Part shown: piece by piece, positions 8,470 through 17,556 of the stretch
Position numbering within the stretch: position 1 is the stretch's first letter
Layout of the letters: the number at the start of each line of letters is the position of its first letter
NCBI GenBank assembly: GCA_020438215.1
Contig: JAGQUX010000023.1
Location: forward strand, 1 to 40,569
DNA length: 40,569 nt
Reading direction: 5' to 3'
Source: Armatimonadota bacterium
GTDB taxonomy: Bacteria; Armatimonadota; Fimbriimonadia; Fimbriimonadales; Fimbriimonadaceae
Notes under the pieces: model-generated
What the model saw: the letters and a program-made list of their open reading frames with translations, nothing else
What the model was told of the DNA's origin: nothing
The model's database searches: none
Made by a program: the position numbers and the translations under genes

Positions 8470-9585
8470 CTATTTTCCGTTCCTCTGCGCACGACTACGG
8501 GAACTTTGACGACGCTCAGCTTGAGCCTTGATCGCTCGGAAACGTGATCGTTCACCAACTCGCTCTACGGTATCGGAATTCACCGGCTGAGGCGGCTCGA
8601 CCGGAGTCGTGTTCACAGCGCGACCAGATTGAACCGTCACTTCTTGCCGAAGCGCTTGGTTGCCCGCACGATCTCGAACATCCACCACAATCTTGAAAGC
8701 ACTCGGCAAATCAGATGTGTCGCGGATGCGTCCAACCCAATTCAAAGTGTTACCGTTGCTATTTGTACCAATACGAGCAACGCGAGCAAGCAAATTGCCT
8801 TGAAGATCGGTGATTGTCACTTCCACGCCGCGAGGGTCAACCGCATTAGCAAATTGATCTTGCACATCAATAACTACCGGAATCCGTTGTCCAGGTCGAA
8901 GATCCAGGTCACCCGTCGGGGAAAGCACGGTCGAACTCGGCGCTAATCGGTCAATCGTCACGTTGAACGACTTATTAGCCCGGTTTCCCGCTTTATCTTC
9001 AATCGAAATATCGATGTTGCGTTGTCCGTCCGAAGAAATCGCAGAAGTATCCCATTGAACAATTGCGGTAGAGGTATTGCCAGTGTTGTTCGGGATGTCG
9101 TTGCCTGCAACTTTCACACGCCACTCCTCAATGTTATCTTCATCAAAAAGCGCGCTGATCAAAACCATATCGCGGACAAAAACGCCGTTGATCGGGTTGA
9201 AATTGATAAATTCTGGGTTCACAACGTCAACCGTCACATTCAGCGGAGTGGGAACGTTGTAGCTATTGCCTGGTTCAGTTGCCGTAATCGCCAGCGTGTA
9301 TGGGCCGTTCGGTTGAGTGTCAGCAAAGTTCAGGTTCAGCGTTCCGCTTGCTTTACCCGCCGTATCTGGCGTGACATCAATGAAAACCGTCACCGAGATC
9401 GTTGGGTTGGCAACCTGCGTCGCCTTTGCAGTCACCCTGACCTTTTGAACAGCATTGGTGATATTGAACCGAATCTGGTTCGAACGACCAAGGAAATCAC
9501 CATCGGCTGGTTCCGTAATTGTAATCGTCCCTGCAAAAGAAACCGCAGAGAGCAAAAGCCCGGCTAGAAAAGCAAAAGTTCTCAT
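8470..9585 (-). CDS. Secreted Ig-like repeat protein with basic C-terminus
   Basis: A 371-aa exported protein with a signal peptide (about 1-18, MRTFAFLAGLLL..AVSFA). Three bacterial Ig-like beta-sandwich modules can be traced: about 19-120 (starting TITITEPADGDFL), 120-215 (ending NKSFNVTIDRLAP) and 215-320 (ending ALRQEVTVQS). Phrases such as SIEDKAGNRAN and VDVRDRAGNQAL are typical of Ig-like or Big-type domains. The tail (about 335-371) is rich in Arg, Ser and Gln and ends RSRAQRNGK, unlike a sorting signal I know. The ATG at 9585 is preceded by GGGGAGCGG at good spacing, so it is chosen over an upstream GTG. It leads the barrel and pseudo-caspase genes. Confidence 0.65.
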   Translation of the reverse strand: MRTFAFLAGLLLSAVSFAGTITITEPADGDFLGRSNQIRFNITNAVQKVRVTAKATQVANPTISVTVFIDVTPDTAGKASGTLNLNFADTQPNGPYTLAITATEPGNSYNVPTPLNVTVDVVNPEFINFNPINGVFVRDMVLISALFDEDNIEEWRVKVAGNDIPNNTGNTSTAIVQWDTSAISSDGQRNIDISIEDKAGNRANKSFNVTIDRLAPSSTVLSPTGDLDLRPGQRIPVVIDVQDQFANAVDPRGVEVTITDLQGNLLARVARIGTNSNGNTLNWVGRIRDTSDLPSAFKIVVDVRDRAGNQALRQEVTVQSGRAVNTTPVEPPQPVNSDTVERVGERSRFRAIKAQAERRQSSRSRAQRNGK

Positions 9586-9614
9586 AGCAATACCGCTCCC
9601 CACTATACCTTTTC

Positions 9615-10409
9615 TCAGGTTCCTTTGAGTACGAATTCGAGGAAGTTTGCGACACCTCCATTATCATTACTAGGGATGACATGGTCGGCAATCGCTTTCA
9701 CATCCGCATGACCGTTCTCCACCGCCGCCGAGATCCCCGCCCACTCCAGCATCTCCTTATCGTTCAGCCAGTCACCAATCGCGGCAACATCGGCCCGGTC
9801 AATGCCCAAATGCTCCGAGAGTTTCTGCAAACCAGCCCCTTTATTGATCCCAGGCGGAAGAAACTCCAAATACTCCGGCTCCGATACCACCACCGAAATC
9901 CCATAAACCGCCAGCAGTTCTGAAATCTTAGGACGCAACTGAACTAACTGATCAGGCTCCCCAACATACAGGAGCTTGGTTGCCTCCCGCCCCATCATCT
10001 CCCGTGGGTGGCAAATCTGCGCTTCGCATCCCGTCCGGCTCACATACATCTCCGCGAACAATCCGCCACTGGAAAACGCAATCTCACTTTTGAAATAGCC
10101 GTTCAGGTGCAGATCGTGCTCCAAAGCAAACTCAACAATGATCTGCTTCGCCCCCATCGGTAAATGAAAGTGATGCACCTCCTCACCCTGCAACCCCACG
10201 ACGTATCCCCCATTTGAGCTAATAATCGGCCCGGTCAGCCCGATCTCCTTCGCCGTCGGATAAATCGTCTGAATTCCGCGCCCGCTCGCTAAACAAAAGT
10301 GGATACCCGCATCCACCACCTTCTGAATTGCGGGAATGTTCGCAGGATGCGGCACCCTGGAACTTGTCATCAGCGTGCCATCCATGTCGCAGGCAATCAG
10401 GCGAATCAT
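9615..10409 (-). CDS. Cof-type HAD-superfamily phosphatase
   Basis: A 264-aa cytoplasmic HAD hydrolase of the Cof/YidA type with a type IIB cap. Motif I is LIACDMDGTLM with nucleophile D8 and acid D10; motif II is CLASGR; and the C-terminal motif IV is VAAIGDWLNDKEMLEWAG. These enzymes dephosphorylate sugar phosphates or similar metabolites, but the substrate cannot be read from sequence. A longer frame exists upstream, but starting at MIRLIACDMDG matches the family and faces a divergent cheW promoter region. It stops 29 nt before the Ig-like gene, so read-through into that operon is possible. Confidence 0.85.
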   Translation of the reverse strand: MIRLIACDMDGTLMTSSRVPHPANIPAIQKVVDAGIHFCLASGRGIQTIYPTAKEIGLTGPIISSNGGYVVGLQGEEVHHFHLPMGAKQIIVEFALEHDLHLNGYFKSEIAFSSGGLFAEMYVSRTGCEAQICHPREMMGREATKLLYVGEPDQLVQLRPKISELLAVYGISVVVSEPEYLEFLPPGINKGAGLQKLSEHLGIDRADVAAIGDWLNDKEMLEWAGISAAVENGHADVKAIADHVIPSNDNGGVANFLEFVLKGT

Positions 10410-10508
10410 CGCGAACCAATATGTATCAACTTTTGCGGTTCCAATCGCCAAAATGCCCGTGAAGTTACTAGGGTTTTCTTCCGAAACTTCTTTCAGGGGA
10501 ACCTACCC

Positions 10509-10970
10509 ATGAGCGAAGAAATCCTTGAAATTCAGTCTGAAGAAGTACAAGAGGATCGACAAACCGTTGTCTTTCGATTGGCTGATGAATCCTACGGGAT
10601 CGATATCTTTCGGGTGAACGAAATCATCCGACTGCGCGAAATCACTCCCGTACCACGCACCGACCAACACATTCGAGGCTTAGTCAATCTGCGTGGGAAG
10701 ACCATTCCGGTTGTCGATCTCCACGTCCGCTTTGGAAGCATCGAAGCAAGTGAAACCGAAAACAGCCGCATCATCGTTGTTGAAAGCGATAACGGCAACG
10801 TCGGCGTCATTGTCGATGCCGTCACCGAAGTCATGACCCTCCACGGGGATCAAATCGAAGAGACTCCGGCGCTCGCAACCGATGAATCCAATGAGTTTGT
10901 CAAAGGCGTGGCCAAACACGGCGAACAACTCATCACCCTTCTTGACTTAGACAAAGCGCTTGCCGCTTAA
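10509..10970 (+). CDS. cheW: Chemotaxis coupling protein CheW
   Basis: CheW bridges chemoreceptors and the kinase CheA in the membrane-linked signalling array. The 153-aa protein is one CheW domain: VVFRLADESYGIDIFRVNEIIR, then ITPVPRTDQHIRGLVNLRGKTIPVVDL, an NGNVGVIVDAVTEVM strand, and FVKGVAKHGEQLITLLDLDK. The first 18 residues are an acidic lead. GGGGA lies about 9 nt before the ATG. It is followed 43 nt later by cheA. No chemoreceptor, cheB or cheR gene lies in the window. Confidence 0.93.
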   Translation: MSEEILEIQSEEVQEDRQTVVFRLADESYGIDIFRVNEIIRLREITPVPRTDQHIRGLVNLRGKTIPVVDLHVRFGSIEASETENSRIIVVESDNGNVGVIVDAVTEVMTLHGDQIEETPALATDESNEFVKGVAKHGEQLITLLDLDKALAA

Positions 10971-11013
10971 GCACGACCAACCACCAGATTTCTAAAAAGT
11001 AAACGAGTACAAA

Positions 11014-13155
11014 ATGAGTTCAGAACTGGACATGAGTCAATATATCGACCTGTTCCTCCAAGAGGCGGAGGAACAGCTCGAGATTCTGGAAACAGAAACC
11101 CTGGCCCTGGAAAACGATCCCAGCCAGGATCGAATGCAGATCATTTTCCGCGCCGCTCACACTCTCAAAGGGAGTAGTCGCGCCATGGGATTCAGCCGCT
11201 TTGCTGAGCTGACCCACGAAATGGAAAATGTACTCGATCAGCTTCGCAACGATGCCTTAGAAATCTCTACCGAAATCACCGACCGGCTCCTTGCCTGCGT
11301 CGATACCCTCTCCCAAATGGTTGAGCAAATCGGCCAAGGCAACGGCGACAACGTCGAATGCGGAGTCCTCGTCAAGCAACTCCAAGATGTTCTTGCTGGC
11401 GCGGGAATCAAAGTCGAAGCCGAAGTCGGCGCATCTGCTCCGGTTGAAACTGCCTCACCCGAACCACAAGAAGCTCCAAAAGCAGAAGCGAAAACCGAAG
11501 AAGGCTTCCCAAGCAAACTCCCAGAAGAACTCCACGAAGCTCTCACCGCTGCCGCCGAAGAAGGCAACGTCTATCACGCCAAATTCCGCCTTGAAGCGGA
11601 ATGCGTCATGAAGTTCGTTCGAGCATTCATGGCCATCAGCGTCATCCAAGAATCCGGTGAGCTTCTGGCTTGTGTCCCCAGCCAAGAAGAACTGGAAGAA
11701 GAGCAATTCGAAACCGAATTTGAACTCGTTTTCCAATCCGATAACGATTTTGAAGAACTCAAAACCAAGCTGAGTCAAATCAGCGAAGTCGAGAGCGCCT
11801 GGGTAACCCCGTGGGCTACTCCGAGCGGAGAATCTGCCCCAGCAGAAGCCGTTGTCGAAGCACCAGAAGCCGAGGAAGCAAAGCCCGAACCGGTAGCTAA
11901 GGCTGCTCCCGCACCTGCTCCAGCAGCCGCGGCGAATAATGCCAACGCCGCTCGCAAAGCCGATACCGGACAAACCGTCCGCGTCGATGTCGCTCGCCTC
12001 GATAACCTGATGAACCTCGTCGGGGAACTCGTCATTGACCGAACCCGCATCGCGCAAATCGGCAACGAACTCGCTACCAATTTCACCGAATCCAGCGTCG
12101 AAAATCTGACCGAAATCGTCGGTCACATTGCCCGCATCACCAGCGACCTTCAAGATCAAATCATGAAGGCGCGGATGCTGCCTATCGAAACCGTTTTCAA
12201 CCGATTCCCGCGCGTTGTACGAGACCTTGCCAACAAACTCGGCAAGGATGTTAAGCTTGAATTGATTGGCGGTGACACCGAACTCGATCGCTCCGTCATC
12301 GAGGTCATCGGCGACCCGCTTCTCCACATCCTGCGAAACTCCATCGACCACGGCATCGAAATGCCGAACGAACGAACTGCCGCTGGCAAATCCACACAAG
12401 GTCTTGTTCAGGTAGCCGCAAAACACGAAGAAAACCACATCGTCATTGAAATCCGAGACGATGGAAAGGGCATCGACCCAGAGCGAGTCAAGAAAAAGGC
12501 CGTAGAACAAGGTTTGATCTCCGAGGAAGCTGCCGCCAAAGTCTCTGATAAAGAAGCTTTGCAGTTCATCTTCCACTCGGGCCTCAGCACCGCCGCAGAA
12601 GTCAGTGAAGTCTCTGGTCGCGGCGTGGGAATGGACATTGTCCGCTCCAATATCCAACGACTCGGTGGGATCATCGACCTGGAATCCACCGTCGGACAGG
12701 GAAGCCGAACCATCCTTCGACTCCCACTCACTCTGGCAATCATCCGCGGGCTCTTGGTCAATGTAGAGAAGAACGTTTTCGTCCTCCCGCTCGGCAGTGT
12801 TGTTGAAACCCTGCTTGTGCAATCCGAGGACATCCAAACCATCAACCGAAAAGAAGTCGTGGTCATCCGTGGATGCACCACTCCGCTCTTCCGATTAGGG
12901 GAATTGTTTGGACAAGGGATGGAGAATCCCGAACAGCCAGCCGATGAACACTATGTAGTCATCGTGGGATTAGCAGAGCAAAGGCTCGGTTTGATCGTCG
13001 ACCGCCTCATCGGAGAGCAAGAAGTGGTCATCAAATCAATGAGTCGATTCTGCGGTGATGTGCCTGGCATCAGCGGGGCAACGATTCTGGGAGATGGCAA
13101 CGTCGCCCTAATCCTCGACGTCAATGGCGTCATCAAGAGTGAGCGTGCTGCCTAA
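11014..13155 (+). CDS. cheA: Chemotaxis histidine kinase CheA
   Basis: CheA autophosphorylates and passes phosphate to CheY and CheB. In order the 713-aa protein has an HPt domain with phospho-His H49 in RAAHTLKGSSRAMGF; a Glu/Ala-rich linker; a small alpha/beta domain (about 170-265) probably equal to the P2 CheY-docking domain; a second Ala/Pro linker; a dimerisation domain (from VRVDVARLDNLMNLVGELV); an ATPase with N-box HILRNSIDHGIE and G-boxes DDGKGID and GRGVGMDIV; and a C-terminal CheW-like domain. All kinase motifs are intact. No Shine-Dalgarno is obvious. The gene ends 19 nt before an HDOD gene. Confidence 0.95.
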   Translation: MSSELDMSQYIDLFLQEAEEQLEILETETLALENDPSQDRMQIIFRAAHTLKGSSRAMGFSRFAELTHEMENVLDQLRNDALEISTEITDRLLACVDTLSQMVEQIGQGNGDNVECGVLVKQLQDVLAGAGIKVEAEVGASAPVETASPEPQEAPKAEAKTEEGFPSKLPEELHEALTAAAEEGNVYHAKFRLEAECVMKFVRAFMAISVIQESGELLACVPSQEELEEEQFETEFELVFQSDNDFEELKTKLSQISEVESAWVTPWATPSGESAPAEAVVEAPEAEEAKPEPVAKAAPAPAPAAAANNANAARKADTGQTVRVDVARLDNLMNLVGELVIDRTRIAQIGNELATNFTESSVENLTEIVGHIARITSDLQDQIMKARMLPIETVFNRFPRVVRDLANKLGKDVKLELIGGDTELDRSVIEVIGDPLLHILRNSIDHGIEMPNERTAAGKSTQGLVQVAAKHEENHIVIEIRDDGKGIDPERVKKKAVEQGLISEEAAAKVSDKEALQFIFHSGLSTAAEVSEVSGRGVGMDIVRSNIQRLGGIIDLESTVGQGSRTILRLPLTLAIIRGLLVNVEKNVFVLPLGSVVETLLVQSEDIQTINRKEVVVIRGCTTPLFRLGELFGQGMENPEQPADEHYVVIVGLAEQRLGLIVDRLIGEQEVVIKSMSRFCGDVPGISGATILGDGNVALILDVNGVIKSERAA

Positions 13156-13174
13156 GTAGTTTTGGAGTTTGTGA

Positions 13175-14050
13175 ATGAATAACGGATCTGGAAACTTTTT
13201 GCTCCGACGATATGTCGAGAAGGCGATGGTCGATTTGCCCGCCTTGCCGACTGTCGTTATGCAAGTCGTTCAAGCGACGGAAAAACCTACCGTCACCACC
13301 AACGAGATTGAAAACCTTCTTGCTGCTGATGCCGCGATCATCACCAAACTCCTGAAGGTTGTTAACTCCGCGTATTTCGGATTGCCACGCCAGGTTGTCA
13401 ACATCAACCAAGCCATCGCAATCCTCGGGATGCACCAAGTCCGAAACCTCGTCATGTCGATCGGGGTTCTCAATGCCTTGACCAGCACCTCCCCGCGCAT
13501 CCTTGAAATCCAACGCGAATTTTGGCAACAGTCGTTTGCAGCAGGCTCTTGCGCCCAGCAAATCGCTGAAGCCAAAGACATGAAGAAGAAAGACCGAGAA
13601 ATGATCTTCATCGGCGGCCTTCTCCACGATGTCGGACGACTCTTCCTCGTCACGCTTTTCAACTTGCCGTACCAAGAAGTCCTCAAGGAATCCATTGCGA
13701 AAAACGAACCACTCGAAAGTGTGGAAGCCCGAATCCTCGGCACCACTCACTGCGAACTCGGTGGAATCCTTGCTGAAAAATGGAACTTCCCACCGGCTCT
13801 CACCGACATGATCCGCTACCACTATCCGCTCCCGGATGGTCAAGTCACTGATGACGTCATGTGCGCCCATATTGCCGACTGCATCGCCAACAAATTCGCC
13901 GATCCGTCGGTCGTCGGTTTCAGCGGGCCAATGGATGAAAGGGCAAAAGCTTGGATCGGTTTCCGCGATGAACAGTGGAAAGTGCTGGAAGACAACACCG
14001 CCGCCCAAGTTCAACACGCAAAAGAAATGCTCGGCATGCTCGCCGCGTAA
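13175..14050 (+). CDS. HDOD domain signalling protein
   Basis: A 291-aa protein filled by an HDOD domain, a non-catalytic or degenerate relative of HD phosphohydrolases found in signalling. The core begins at LPALPTVVMQVVQ (21-33) and continues through ADAAIITKLLKVVNSAYFGLP and GMHQVRNLVMSIG. An HD pair survives in GGLLHDVGRL (H151, D152), together with an early His in TTHCELGG and the HYPLPD segment, so some metal binding is possible. GGAG lies upstream of the ATG. Placement between cheA and fliD suggests a role in motility or chemotaxis control, as HDOD genes often sit in such clusters. Confidence 0.85.
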   Translation: MNNGSGNFLLRRYVEKAMVDLPALPTVVMQVVQATEKPTVTTNEIENLLAADAAIITKLLKVVNSAYFGLPRQVVNINQAIAILGMHQVRNLVMSIGVLNALTSTSPRILEIQREFWQQSFAAGSCAQQIAEAKDMKKKDREMIFIGGLLHDVGRLFLVTLFNLPYQEVLKESIAKNEPLESVEARILGTTHCELGGILAEKWNFPPALTDMIRYHYPLPDGQVTDDVMCAHIADCIANKFADPSVVGFSGPMDERAKAWIGFRDEQWKVLEDNTAAQVQHAKEMLGMLAA

Positions 14051-14063
14051 TCCAGAAGATTTA

Positions 14064-14090
14064 CGGGGAAGACAAAAACCGTTTTCCCCG
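14064..14090 (+). other. Inverted repeat between the HDOD gene and fliD
   Basis: CGGGGAA (14064-14070) and TTCCCCG (14084-14090) form a 7-bp stem with a 13-nt loop. It is followed by A residues, not T, on the plus strand, so it is not a standard terminator. It ends 23 nt before the fliD ATG and could be a leader hairpin or operator. Confidence 0.35.
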
Positions 14091-14113
14091 AAAAAACAAA
14101 TAGGACAAAGAAT

Positions 14114-16357
14114 ATGAGTGTCAACGGACCACAGTCCGGGATCCGGTTTACCGGTCTCAGCTCAGGGTTAGATATTGAAAACATTATCTCAGCCCTTATT
14201 CGTGCTGAGTCAGTTTCTGTCCAACGTTTGCAGGCGCAACAAGCTCAGCTCTCCGCTCGACAAACCATCTACGATCAGTTTCGCGGCAAGCTCAACGGTT
14301 TGAATGCGGCAACCGCCGCCCTCGGCTTCGCCAACGCGTACACCACCACCAAGGCAACCAACTCTGACACCGCAATCGGCACCGTCAGTACAACGGATGC
14401 AGCCTCGGTTGGTACGTACAACATCACCGTCAACCAGCTGGCCAAGAACCACAAGGTTTCCAGCACCGCACAAACGAACACAACCGATGCTCTCGCTCTC
14501 TCCGGTTCTTTCATCGTCAACGGAAAATCGGTCACCGTAGAAGCCGAAGATACGCTTTCCAACATCGCCTCCAAGATCAACTCGGCGAACGCAGGGGTCA
14601 CCGCCTCCCTCATCGATGGCGGCACCAACCAAGCCTATCTGGTGATGACCGCAAACACCGCCGGTGTCGATGCAAAAATCCAGCTTTCCAACGCATCCGG
14701 AACCGCGCTTTCAAGCCTCGGTTTCCTCAACGGAACCGCCGCCGTCCGCGAAGCACCCGATGCCAACACGGTTCTCTCCACCGCGCAATCCAGCAACACC
14801 GAAACACTCGAAACCTTGCTCGGAATCACCGGTGCAAAATCGTTCGTGATTGATGGCAACGTCATCAACATCGACCCATCCACCGACTCTCTACAAACCA
14901 TCGCCGATCAGATCAATCTGGCGGGTGGTCCCTCCACCGCAACTGTGGAAACAGTGCAAGAAAACGGAACCACCAAGTACCAACTCAAAATCACCGGTGC
15001 GGGAATCCCAGGATCAATCACCGATACGGATGGCCTCCTCGAAGCGGTTGGCGTTTTCCAGCAAGGCTACAATAGCCAGCTCTCCGCCGCGCAAGATGCC
15101 AGCATCACCGTCGATGGAATCACCGTCACCAACAACTCGAATTCCTTCACCACCGTTTTGCCCGGCGTGACATTCAACGCCATCAAAGCAGGCACAACCG
15201 AGATCACCGTCTCCCGCGACAACACGGCAATCAAAGACAAAGTCAAAGGCATGCAAAAAGCCTTCAACGATGTCATCGATTACATCCGCACCAACAGCTC
15301 CTTCGATAGCGAAACCTTCCAAAGCGGTGCCCTCTTCGGAGACCAAGTCGCGAACCAGGTCGAATCCACTCTCAACCAGTTGCTCTTCAGTGATCTGGGA
15401 ACAGGAAGTTTCAAAAACCTCGCCGATCTCGGGTTCACCCTCGATGATCAAGGCCAACTTGAAGTCGACGAATCCAAACTCGATGCCGCCATCGCCAACG
15501 ACCTCACATCGGTCAAGAACCTGTTGATGGCCACCGGGTCAAGCACGAACTCGCAAATCAAGTACGTTTCGAGCTCAAACAAAACACTGGCATCGCTCAG
15601 CGGCGGATACCAAGTCGATATCACGCAGACAGCAACCAAATCCACTGTCAACGGGATCATGGCTCCTGTCCTCCCGATGGTAGGCGGAGAAATCCTCACC
15701 TTTGATGGCGCGCTCTTCGGTGGAACAGCAATTGACCTCAACGTCACCTCGGGCCAAACGCTTTCCCAAGTCGTCGATCAAATCAACAGCGACTCCCGAC
15801 TAAAAGATCTCATCGTCGCCAGCATCGACGGCTCTGGCCAACTCCAATTTGAATCCAAGCGGTACGGAACCAACGGTCGTTTCACCGTTGTCAGTAACCA
15901 AACCGCCAGCATCAACAATACTGGCATCGACACCACCGGCGGAACAACTGTGGACGGCGTAGATGTCGCCGGAACAATCAATGGCGAACCCGCCACCGGG
16001 AACGGGCAATTCTTGCTCGGCGATTCTGGCAACGACACCACCGACGGTCTCCAAATCCAATACACCGGATCGACCACGGGGCTTGTCGGCAATATCGTCT
16101 TCAATCGCGGCGTGGCATCGCTCGTCGGCTACCGACTCGAATCCTTCACCGATACCGTCAACGGTCTCCTCAGCGCAACCAACACATCGCTGAAAGATCA
16201 AATCGACTACCTCGGCACCCGGATCACCGATATCCAAACCAACCTGCAACTCCGCGAGAACACCCTCCGGCTCAAGTTCGCAGCAATGGAAGAAACCATC
16301 GCTCGATTGCAAAGCCAACAAGGGCAGCTCTCGGCGGTCTTCGGTTCTGGTGGCTAA
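14114..16357 (+). CDS. fliD: Flagellar filament capping protein FliD, unusually long
   Basis: FliD forms the cap under which flagellin folds as the filament grows. The N-terminus RFTGLSSGLDIENIISALIR is a clear FliD_N signature, and the C-terminal coiled coil (about 665-745, ending LRLKFAAMEETIARLQSQQG) is FliD_C. At 747 aa it is far longer than enteric FliD (about 470 aa). The extra mass lies in the surface part, where I count three flagellin-hook-IN-like units beginning TLSNIASKINSANAG, SLQTIADQINLAGG and TLSQVVDQINSDSR. AGGA precedes the ATG. It follows cheW-cheA-HDOD on the same strand. Its stop overlaps by 4 nt with the stop of the converging ABC permease gene. Confidence 0.92.
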   Translation: MSVNGPQSGIRFTGLSSGLDIENIISALIRAESVSVQRLQAQQAQLSARQTIYDQFRGKLNGLNAATAALGFANAYTTTKATNSDTAIGTVSTTDAASVGTYNITVNQLAKNHKVSSTAQTNTTDALALSGSFIVNGKSVTVEAEDTLSNIASKINSANAGVTASLIDGGTNQAYLVMTANTAGVDAKIQLSNASGTALSSLGFLNGTAAVREAPDANTVLSTAQSSNTETLETLLGITGAKSFVIDGNVINIDPSTDSLQTIADQINLAGGPSTATVETVQENGTTKYQLKITGAGIPGSITDTDGLLEAVGVFQQGYNSQLSAAQDASITVDGITVTNNSNSFTTVLPGVTFNAIKAGTTEITVSRDNTAIKDKVKGMQKAFNDVIDYIRTNSSFDSETFQSGALFGDQVANQVESTLNQLLFSDLGTGSFKNLADLGFTLDDQGQLEVDESKLDAAIANDLTSVKNLLMATGSSTNSQIKYVSSSNKTLASLSGGYQVDITQTATKSTVNGIMAPVLPMVGGEILTFDGALFGGTAIDLNVTSGQTLSQVVDQINSDSRLKDLIVASIDGSGQLQFESKRYGTNGRFTVVSNQTASINNTGIDTTGGTTVDGVDVAGTINGEPATGNGQFLLGDSGNDTTDGLQIQYTGSTTGLVGNIVFNRGVASLVGYRLESFTDTVNGLLSATNTSLKDQIDYLGTRITDIQTNLQLRENTLRLKFAAMEETIARLQSQQGQLSAVFGSGG

Positions 16358-17556
16358 ACCCGCTGAAGAATATCTTCACGCCGGAATAGCCGAATCGCTA
16401 TCCACAGGCAGATCACCCCGATCACGAGGTTGACGGAAACCGCCCCCACAACATAAGACATCGTGACTTCGCTTTTCAGCGCATTGCGGATCGACATGGC
16501 CGAGTTCAAAATCGGTGTCCACGAAACCCAATTCGCTGTCTCCTTGCCCGTAAATCCAATCAACTGGCTAAACACCGCAGGAAGCAGAACCACAAAGCTC
16601 ATCAAGCTCAAATAAGTCTGCGATTCCCGGATATTCCGCGCATAAGCACTGATCGCCGTCATGCTTGTCGCAAAAACAAAAACCAGCGTCAACAGAGTCG
16701 CCAAGATCGCCAAAACGCCCCCAATCGTGATATGGAACCCACTCGGGAAGAGGTTCTTAGTCATCTCCAGCTTGAGCGAACCCAGCACCGTAATCCCAAC
16801 AAATGTCGTCGATGCGCTCCCCAAGCAGATCAGGCTCAGAGCCATGATCTTCCCAATCGCGATCTCCGCCCTCCGTACCGGGCTGATCAGAAGCGTTTCC
16901 ATCGTCCCGCGCTCCTTCTCCCCAGCAACCAGATCGCTAACAATACTCATCCCGCCAAAGAACGCCCACAAAACAATCAGATAGGGAAGCAGATTGACCA
17001 GCTCCGAGCCAGCCATCCCCTTCTTCTCCGTCCGATCTTCCGCATTCAGCGTAATTGCCGAAGCCAGCCCTTCGTTCATCCCCTGATTCCGCAGAACCGT
17101 CCGGATTGCTTCCTGATTCGCCTGGGAAATCGCTTTATCAAATGCGTTCAATGCCAGAGCCGAAAGCGGGTCATCACGCATGAATCCCGCATGGATTTCC
17201 GCCTTCCCCTGAGCCACCGCTTCGCTCATATTCGTAGGGAAGTCGAGCACCAGCTTCACCCGCTTCTCTTTGAGCATCGCAACCCCACTTTCAAAGTCGT
17301 TGGTAGTGACAATAATCAGCTCGTCAACCGCTTTCAGATTCTCCAAAAACTGCTGATCCGAATCCTTCGTCACCGCAATCTCAAGCACCTGCTTCTTGGT
17401 GACGGTGTTCATCACAAACCCCATAAGAAAAACAAAGAGCGCGATCATAAAGATCGGCATCACAAACGCCCCGATCAGAACCCGTCGATCACGGAGCATC
17501 TCCTTGATCTCTTTCCGAAAAACCTGTCTTGCCCCGGGAATCGTATCGAACTTCAC
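16354..17556 (-). CDS. ABC-2 type exporter permease, NatB-like
   Basis: A 400-aa membrane permease of the ABC-2 family. It has one transmembrane helix near the N-terminus (about 26-50), a large external loop (about 50-205), and five helices from LLPYLIVLWAFFGGM onward. The sequence LVAGEKERGTMETLLISPVRR is the hallmark cytoplasmic segment of NatB/YhaP-type exporters. It overlaps the ATPase gene upstream by 4 nt, so the two make one transporter. B. subtilis NatAB exports sodium, but the wider family exports many substrates, and specificity is not readable here. Confidence 0.85.
   Translation of the reverse strand: MKFDTIPGARQVFRKEIKEMLRDRRVLIGAFVMPIFMIALFVFLMGFVMNTVTKKQVLEIAVTKDSDQQFLENLKAVDELIIVTTNDFESGVAMLKEKRVKLVLDFPTNMSEAVAQGKAEIHAGFMRDDPLSALALNAFDKAISQANQEAIRTVLRNQGMNEGLASAITLNAEDRTEKKGMAGSELVNLLPYLIVLWAFFGGMSIVSDLVAGEKERGTMETLLISPVRRAEIAIGKIMALSLICLGSASTTFVGITVLGSLKLEMTKNLFPSGFHITIGGVLAILATLLTLVFVFATSMTAISAYARNIRESQTYLSLMSFVVLLPAVFSQLIGFTGKETANWVSWTPILNSAMSIRNALKSEVTMSYVVGAVSVNLVIGVICLWIAIRLFRREDILQRV

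Noticed and set aside
5905-9585. Calling the Ig-like/barrel/pseudo-caspase genes a true type IX secretion system
   Set aside because: No core type IX genes (sov, porK-N) are visible, the caspase-like protein is inactive, and no type IX C-terminal sorting domain is recognised. Kept only as an analogy.
11455-12837. Long open frame on the minus strand (460 codons) opposite cheA
   Set aside because: It is antisense to a fully motif-complete CheA, has no known domain and is rich in Phe, Gly and Val, as expected from codon bias on the other strand.
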